A stretch of DNA of 64,000 nucleotides, taken from positions 124,001-188,000 of the forward strand of contig NZ_BAHE01000011.1 of the NCBI RefSeq assembly GCF_000298235.1, read 5' to 3'. A model generated the notes under the pieces. It was not told where the DNA came from. It searched no databases and saw only the letters and a program-made list of their open reading frames with translations. Every line of letters begins with the position of its first letter. Positions within the stretch are counted from its first letter, which is position 1. Of the stretch, positions 59,554 to 64,000 are shown one piece after another. The position numbers and the translations under genes are program-made. The stretch comes from Gordonia namibiensis NBRC 108229 (GTDB lineage Bacteria > Actinomycetota > Actinomycetes > Mycobacteriales > Mycobacteriaceae).

Positions 59554-61806
59554 TTGAGTCGTTGGACATCGGGACCGGACGAACCGGAGGCGGGCGACGA
59601 GGCCAACAGGTCTCGTCGTGGCCGTCGTGCCGGACGCCCGGACGATGGCAACGACCGCCGTCCTCCGGTGGATCCCCGCGCCCAGAACCCAGACTCGGGT
59701 GCACACCCGAGTCTGCGGGAACCGCGTGCGAGTGACCGCTTCGTACGTGGGCGGACGCGCCTGACCGTCCGCGAGCTCATGGAGCAGATGAACGCGGAGG
59801 AACCGCGGACACCTCCGGCAGACGCCCCGCGCCGCGGACGCTTCCGCGCCGACACCACCGACCAGGCACCCCCGGCCGGTCGGCCCACGAACATCCCGCC
59901 GACGACCCGCGGCCGGTCGCGCCGCTTCGATCCGGCGCAATCCGACCAGGTGCGGCCCCCGCGGCCTCCGCTCGGGCGCAGCGATCAGGGGCAACCCGCG
60001 GCAGACGATCGTCCCACCGAGATCCACCACTTCGGCAACGACGTCACGCAGAAGATCCCCACCATCGGTGACAAACCCGACGCTCCCGCGCCCGACCTGT
60101 CGGACCAGGCCACCGCGAAGCGGGCCATCGAGGAGTCGCGCGCCCAGGACGCCATGGTGCCGCCGGTGGCCCCGAGTCCGCCGCGCGCACCGCTCGAGCG
60201 CACCCCCGACCTGACCGGTCCGCTGCAACTCCGTCAGGGTCCCCGGCGTCATCCCGGCCGCGGCGATGATCCGCGCGGCTCCCTCCTCCGCAAGACCACT
60301 GCCACCGGGCGCATCCTGGTGACCATCGCATGTGTGACCGCCCTGGTCGGCACCGGCTTCGTCTGGAACTACCTGCAGTCATGGAACGGCAACTGGCGCA
60401 ACGTCACCGCCGTCGACGCCGAAGACAAGAACATCCGCAACAAAGACGCCCAGCACGGTGACGAGACCTACCTGATCGTCGGCACCGACACCCGCGGCGG
60501 CAACAACTCCAAGGTCGGCGCGGGTACCGTCGCCGACGCCGAGGGTGCGCGCTCGGACACCGTCATCCTGGTCAACGTGCCGGCCAACCGCGAGCGCGTC
60601 GTCGCGGTGTCCTTCCCCCGCGACCTCCAGGTCGATCGCCCCGCGTGCAACTCCTGGGACAACGAGACCGGTGAATACGGCGCCGAGCTACCCGCCGAAG
60701 ACGGGGTCAAGCTCAACAGCGTCTACTTCTACGGCGGCCCGCAGTGCCTCGTCCGTGTGATCACCCAGATGAGCGGTCTCAACATCAACCACTTCATCGG
60801 CATGGACTTCTACGGTTTCGAGAAGGTCGTCCGCGCGATCGGCGGCGTCGAGGTCTGTTCCACAGCGCCGCTCTACGACTACGAGATCGGCCACATCCTC
60901 CGTAAGCCCGGCAAGCAGAAGCTGACCGGCCGCCGCGCACTGAACTACGTCCGTGCCCGCAACATCGCGTCTGAGGGCAACGGCGACTACGGCCGCATCA
61001 AGCGCCAGCAGTTGTTCATGTCGTCGCTGCTGCGGTCGACGCTGTCGGGCAACGTGTTGTCCAACCCGAACAAGCTCAACAGCATCGTCAACACCTTCAT
61101 CGAGTACAGCTACGTCGACGGTGTGGACACCCAGTCGCTGATCCAGCTCGCCGAGTCGATGCAGGGCATCGAGGCCGGCCGCGTCTCCTTCCTGACCATC
61201 CCCACCTCCGGTACCTCCGAGGACGGTCAGAACAACGAGATCCCGCGCACCGACGACATCGACGCGATCTTCAACGCGATCATCGACGACCTCCCGCTGC
61301 CCGGTGAGAAGAAGGCCGAGAAGAAGGAGCCGACGTCGAAGGCACCCTCACGGGCCCCGAGTTCGCGGAACTCGACCGAGACCCCGGGACGGGTCAACGC
61401 CACCGCGCAGAACCCCGGCAACGTCGGTGTCCGCGTGCTCAACGGCACCTCCACCACCGGCCTGGCCGCGGAGGTCTCCGAGCAGCTGACCCCGTACGGC
61501 TTCGACGTCCGCGGCGTCGCCGATGCGTCGGAGAACCGGGACGACACCGTCGTTCGGTACGGCCCGGGACAGCAGAACGCGGCCGCCACACTGGCCGCGA
61601 TGTTCCCCGGCGCCGAGATCCAGCTCGACCGGACGGTCAAGTCGGGTGTCGAACTCATCCTCGGGTCCGACTTCACCGGTGACCTGGGATCGGTGCCCGA
61701 TGCCGGGGCCACGGTGAACGTCGAGCAGCTCGCGCCGGCCGAGAACACCGGTGACCTGCCCAACGACCTGGCCGTCACCAACGCGGGCGACACCACCTGT
61801 ACCTAG
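59554..61806 (+). CDS. LytR-CpsA-Psr (LCP) cell-wall ligase with LytR_C domain
   Basis: 750 residues, TTG start after GAGGAA. A 250-residue cytoplasmic N-terminus, rich in Arg, Pro and Asp and probably disordered, precedes one transmembrane helix (GRILVTIACVTALVGTGFVW, ~ residues 250-270). The LCP domain follows with Asp/Arg lipid-phosphate-binding residues in IVGTDTRGG, EGARSDTVILVNV, VSFPRDLQVD and GRRALNYVRARN. A linker and a LytR_C domain (VGVRVLNGTSTTGLAAEVSEQL, in two parts) end the protein. LCP enzymes attach arabinogalactan or other glycopolymers to peptidoglycan. The long N-terminal extension could be a kinase target (inference). Confidence 0.93.
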   Translation: MSRWTSGPDEPEAGDEANRSRRGRRAGRPDDGNDRRPPVDPRAQNPDSGAHPSLREPRASDRFVRGRTRLTVRELMEQMNAEEPRTPPADAPRRGRFRADTTDQAPPAGRPTNIPPTTRGRSRRFDPAQSDQVRPPRPPLGRSDQGQPAADDRPTEIHHFGNDVTQKIPTIGDKPDAPAPDLSDQATAKRAIEESRAQDAMVPPVAPSPPRAPLERTPDLTGPLQLRQGPRRHPGRGDDPRGSLLRKTTATGRILVTIACVTALVGTGFVWNYLQSWNGNWRNVTAVDAEDKNIRNKDAQHGDETYLIVGTDTRGGNNSKVGAGTVADAEGARSDTVILVNVPANRERVVAVSFPRDLQVDRPACNSWDNETGEYGAELPAEDGVKLNSVYFYGGPQCLVRVITQMSGLNINHFIGMDFYGFEKVVRAIGGVEVCSTAPLYDYEIGHILRKPGKQKLTGRRALNYVRARNIASEGNGDYGRIKRQQLFMSSLLRSTLSGNVLSNPNKLNSIVNTFIEYSYVDGVDTQSLIQLAESMQGIEAGRVSFLTIPTSGTSEDGQNNEIPRTDDIDAIFNAIIDDLPLPGEKKAEKKEPTSKAPSRAPSSRNSTETPGRVNATAQNPGNVGVRVLNGTSTTGLAAEVSEQLTPYGFDVRGVADASENRDDTVVRYGPGQQNAAATLAAMFPGAEIQLDRTVKSGVELILGSDFTGDLGSVPDAGATVNVEQLAPAENTGDLPNDLAVTNAGDTTCT

Positions 61807-61850
61807 TCCGGCCGGTCCGGACGAGCGACGTCGGAGTCTCTGCACCGGAC

Positions 61851-61867
61851 GTTCATGCTGCGTTCAT
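61851..61867. promoter_or_regulatory. PHO-box-like direct repeat upstream of phoU
   Basis: GTTCAT, 5 nt, GTTCAT: two copies 11 bp apart, the spacing used by PhoB/PhoP/RegX3-type response regulators. Lies 45-61 bp before the phoU start codon. Confidence 0.55.
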
Positions 61868-61899
61868 CGGTCGTGGGCGGAACGGACCGATCCCCGACG

Positions 61900-61905
61900 T
61901 AAGCT
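61900..61905 (+). promoter_or_regulatory. Likely -10 element of phoU, leaderless
   Basis: TAAGCT, then six bases, then ATG 61912, with no ribosome site. The start point would coincide with the start codon, and the PHO-box-like repeat would then be centred near -53. Confidence 0.5.
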
Positions 61906-61911
61906 GGGCAC

Positions 61912-62574
61912 ATGCGTACCGCCTACCAAGAGCAACTCGAGGCGCTGACCAACGTCCTGGGTGAGATGTGTGAACTCGCGGGGACCGCGATGTCGCGCGC
62001 CACCCAGGCACTGCTGCAGGCCGACCTCGCCGTTGCCGAAGAGGTCATCGGGGACGCCGAGCGGATGACACGGTTGTCGGCCCGCGCCGAAGAACAGTCC
62101 TTCGCCCTTCTCGCACTTCAGGCACCGGTCGCCGGTGACCTCCGCGGCGTCGTCAGCGGTTTCCAGATCGTCGCCGACGCCGACCGGATGGGCGCGCTCG
62201 CTCTCCACGTCGCGAAAGTCGCCCGTCGACGCCATCCGGCGAAGGCCCTCCCCGAGGAGGTCAACGGCTACTTCGCCGAGATGGGCCGGCTCGCGGTCAC
62301 CCTCGCGAAGAGCGCTCACGAGGTCCTCGAGACCCGCGATCCCCAGGCCGCGCTGCGCCTACAGGAGGACGACGACGCGATGGACGACCTCCACCGCCAC
62401 CTGTTCACCGTTCTGATGGACCGCGAATGGCAACACGGGGTCGCCGCCGCGGTCGATGTGACACTGCTCGGCCGCTACTACGAACGCTTCGCCGATCACG
62501 CCGTGCTGATCGGTCGTCGGGTGGTGTTCACCGCCACCGGCAAGACGCCCGAACAGTTCCAGAACATCGGGTGA
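61912..62574 (+). CDS. phoU: PhoU phosphate-signalling regulator
   Basis: 220 residues, two three-helix PhoU repeats. The metal-binding motif regions are visible as [20 protein letters not shown] (~ residue 92) and [16 protein letters not shown] (~ 190). PhoU links the Pst transporter to the phosphate two-component system and represses it when phosphate is ample. It lies close to pstB/pstA on the opposite strand and behind a PHO-box-like repeat. Confidence 0.93.
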   Translation: MRTAYQEQLEALTNVLGEMCELAGTAMSRATQALLQADLAVAEEVIGDAERMTRLSARAEEQSFALLALQAPVAGDLRGVVSGFQIVADADRMGALALHVAKVARRRHPAKALPEEVNGYFAEMGRLAVTLAKSAHEVLETRDPQAALRLQEDDDAMDDLHRHLFTVLMDREWQHGVAAAVDVTLLGRYYERFADHAVLIGRRVVFTATGKTPEQFQNIG

Positions 62575-62631
62575 TCTTCCTCGCTCGCCTCCCCAGGGCG
62601 AGCCAGGGCACACATCTCGAGGGGCGGATAA

Positions 62632-62650
62632 TTCAGTTCGACGAACTGAA
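62632..62650. promoter_or_regulatory. Perfect 19-nt palindrome between phoU and a small membrane protein gene
   Basis: TTCAGTTCG, A, CGAACTGAA. Fully symmetric and just behind a GATAAT, 92 bp before ATG 62742. Looks more like a protein-binding dyad than a terminator (single-base loop, no U-run). Regulator unknown. Confidence 0.5.
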
Positions 62651-62741
62651 CGCGGCCGCTCTTCACGACAGCGAACATCGAGAGCCGTCAGCGGCACGGA
62701 ACGATTTCGCACCTCCACATGTCCCCGTTATGGTGGCGGGC

Positions 62742-62891
62742 ATGGGCCAGCATCAGCCGATCGAACCCGACTTCAATGCGATGACCGACGAGGACGCGGC
62801 GGCAGCCGCTCACCGCCGGCAGATCATCACCTACCTCGGTGTCATCGCCTCGCTCGCCGCTCTACTCGTCATCCTTCTCATCAACATGTGA
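62742..62891 (+). CDS. Small single-pass membrane protein
   Basis: 49 residues: acidic N-terminus (NAMTDEDAAAAAHRRQ) followed by one helix ITYLGVIASLAALLVILLIN at the C-terminal end. An in-frame ATG at 62730 is an alternative start. TATGGT ends seven bases before ATG 62742 and there is no good ribosome site, so the message may be leaderless. Unknown function; position beside phoU and pst genes is its only context. A terminator follows within six bases. Confidence 0.6.
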   Translation: MGQHQPIEPDFNAMTDEDAAAAAHRRQIITYLGVIASLAALLVILLINM

Positions 62892-62896
62892 CGCGA

Positions 62897-62929
62897 ACAG
62901 GGCCCCTCCCATCGTGGGAAGGACCCTGT
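62897..62929. terminator. Bidirectional hairpin between the small membrane protein and pstB
   Basis: ACAGGGCCCCTCCCA pairs with TGGGAAGGACCCTGT (13 of 15) around a TCG loop, between two convergent stops. Confidence 0.7.
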
Positions 62930-62948
62930 CGGAGTTGTCACCGCGGCT

Positions 62949-63725
62949 CTAGCCGAACCGACCCGAGATGTAGTCCTCGGTTTCCTTCTTCGTCGGATTC
63001 GAGAACATCGTCTCGGTGTCGCTGATCTCCACGAGCTGCCCGGGCTGACCGACGCCCTCCAGGTTGAAGAAGGCGGTCTGGTCGCTCACGCGGGCGGCCT
63101 GCTGCATGTTGTGGGTCACGATGACGATCGTGTACTCCTTCTTGAGCTCTCCCATCAGGTCCTCGATCGCCAGCGTCGAGATCGGGTCGAGCGCCGAGCA
63201 CGGCTCGTCCATCAGCAGCACGTCCGGTGAGACGGCGATCGCCCGCGCGATGCACAGCCGCTGCTGCTGGCCGCCGGAGAGGCCGCCGCCCGGCTTGTCG
63301 AGGCGATCCTTGACCTCGTCCCACAGGTTCGCGCCGCGCAGGCTGCGCTCGGCGACCTCGTCGAGTTCGGCCCGGTTGCGCACGCCCTGCAGGCGCAGGC
63401 CGGCGACGACGTTGTCCTTGATCGACATCGTCGGGAACGGGTTGGGCCGCTGGAACACCATGCCGATCGTGGCGCGCACACTGACCGGGTCGACGTTGCG
63501 TCCGTAGATGTCCTCACCGTCGAGCAGTACGCTGCCCTCCGCGTACGCACCCGGGGTGACCTCGTGCATTCGGTTCAGGGTCCGCAGCACCGTCGACTTA
63601 CCGCAGCCCGACGGTCCGATGAAGGCGGTGATGCAGCGCGGCGGCACCTCGAGGGTCACGTCCTTCACCGCATGGAAGTCGCCGTAGTAGATGTTCAGGT
63701 CTTTGATGTCGAGGCGCTTTGCCAT
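62949..63725 (-). CDS. pstB: Phosphate ABC transporter ATP-binding protein
   Basis: 258 residues, full length. Walker [10 protein letters not shown] at residue 38, Q-loop in [10 protein letters not shown], signature [14 protein letters not shown], Walker [13 protein letters not shown], and switch His in [17 protein letters not shown] and the LNRMHEV segment are specific for PstB. It energises phosphate uptake by PstSCA. Last gene of the pst operon entering from beyond the right edge. Confidence 0.97.
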   Translation of the reverse strand: MAKRLDIKDLNIYYGDFHAVKDVTLEVPPRCITAFIGPSGCGKSTVLRTLNRMHEVTPGAYAEGSVLLDGEDIYGRNVDPVSVRATIGMVFQRPNPFPTMSIKDNVVAGLRLQGVRNRAELDEVAERSLRGANLWDEVKDRLDKPGGGLSGGQQQRLCIARAIAVSPDVLLMDEPCSALDPISTLAIEDLMGELKKEYTIVIVTHNMQQAARVSDQTAFFNLEGVGQPGQLVEISDTETMFSNPTKKETEDYISGRFG

Positions 63726-63751
63726 GACTGTTCCGTTTCTACAGAGATGTT

Positions 63752-64000
63752 TCAGGAGGTCTTGGGCGCGAAGATCTTCGACACGACCTTGGCCCCGAAG
63801 TAGACGATGGCCACGAGGACGACCAGGCAGAGGGCCGCACCCCAGACCTCGTCGAAGGCGCCTGGCCCGTTGTTGTACTGCTGCACCATCATCAGGGGCA
63901 GCGACTGCTGATTGCCGTCGAAGGGATTCCAGTTCATCGCGCGGGTAGAACCGACCAGGATGAGCACGGGCGCCGATTCCCCCATCACACGCGCGATGGC
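63752..64000 (-). CDS. pstA: Phosphate ABC transporter permease PstA, C-terminal part
   Basis: About 82 C-terminal residues are in the window, starting [14 protein letters not shown], which corresponds to the conserved AxARAxGETAP region of PstA permeases. A last hydrophobic helix ([19 protein letters not shown]) is followed by the cytoplasmic end. The stop lies 26 bp before pstB, as in typical pstSCAB operons. The N-terminus lies outside the window. Confidence 0.92.
   Translation of the reverse strand, partial: AIARVMGESAPVLILVGSTRAMNWNPFDGNQQSLPLMMVQQYNNGPGAFDEVWGAALCLVVLVAIVYFGAKVVSKIFAPKTS

Overview
The window is high-GC DNA of a mycolic-acid actinobacterium, most likely Gordonia or a close relative. 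The gene families point this way: an FprB-type ferredoxin reductase, a mycofactocin-type SDR, an LLM oxidoreductase of the F420-dependent class, a DesA1-like acyl-ACP desaturase, a WS/DGAT acyltransferase, DUF3558 lipoproteins, an LCP cell-wall ligase, and KstR-like and DtxR/IdeR-like operator motifs. The genus is inference. No rRNA, tRNA, CRISPR array, phage or recognisable transposase was seen.

Layout. 1-3144: a truncated flavin monooxygenase diverging from a TetR regulator over a perfect palindrome, then an SDR and an LLM oxidoreductase. 3331-9000: a leftward fprB, glycosyltransferase, methyltransferase and alpha/alpha-toroid string, diverging from an acyl-ACP thioesterase over a KstR-type box. 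9015-12779: two DUF3558 proteins (one fused in frame to an S4 RNA-binding domain), a small membrane protein and a secreted protein with a Ser/Gly/Asp tail. 12995-20886: a guanidine/urea-type nitrogen cluster (allophanate hydrolase, carboxyltransferase-only 'urea carboxylase', two DUF1989 proteins, APC permease, divergent TetR). 20978-40365: one 6,098-residue, five-module NRPS gene and a translationally linked secreted protein. 41245-42762: marR and an AbiEi/DUF559 nuclease-like gene bracketed by two copies of a palindromic repeat. 42786-46437: a valine/isobutyrate catabolic operon (mmsA, acyl-CoA dehydrogenase, mmsB). 46697-51896: flavodoxin behind an iron-box-like site, a DMT permease, a SixA-like phosphatase and two different NAD synthetases in tandem. 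51905-56821: WS/DGAT, a Ser/Thr kinase with an overlapping membrane partner that appears to share its ectodomain, and a SnoaL-like protein. 57160-61806: desaturase, Dus and LCP protein. 61912-64000: phoU behind a PHO-box-like repeat, a small membrane protein, pstB and the end of pstA.

How the genes work together. The most unusual material is (i) the NRPS, predicted to make an acyl- or otherwise N-capped pentapeptide, with an epimerase in module 1 and a DCL-like condensation domain after module 2 although no epimerase is present there; (ii) the guanidine/urea-type cluster, whose carboxylase lacks both the biotin-carboxylase and biotin-carrier domains; (iii) the S4-DUF3558 fusion; and (iv) the repeat-bracketed nuclease gene. 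Several genes without a Shine-Dalgarno sequence have a TANNNT hexamer 6-8 nt before the start codon, which suggests leaderless transcripts. All functional assignments come from reading motifs by eye; no database search was run.
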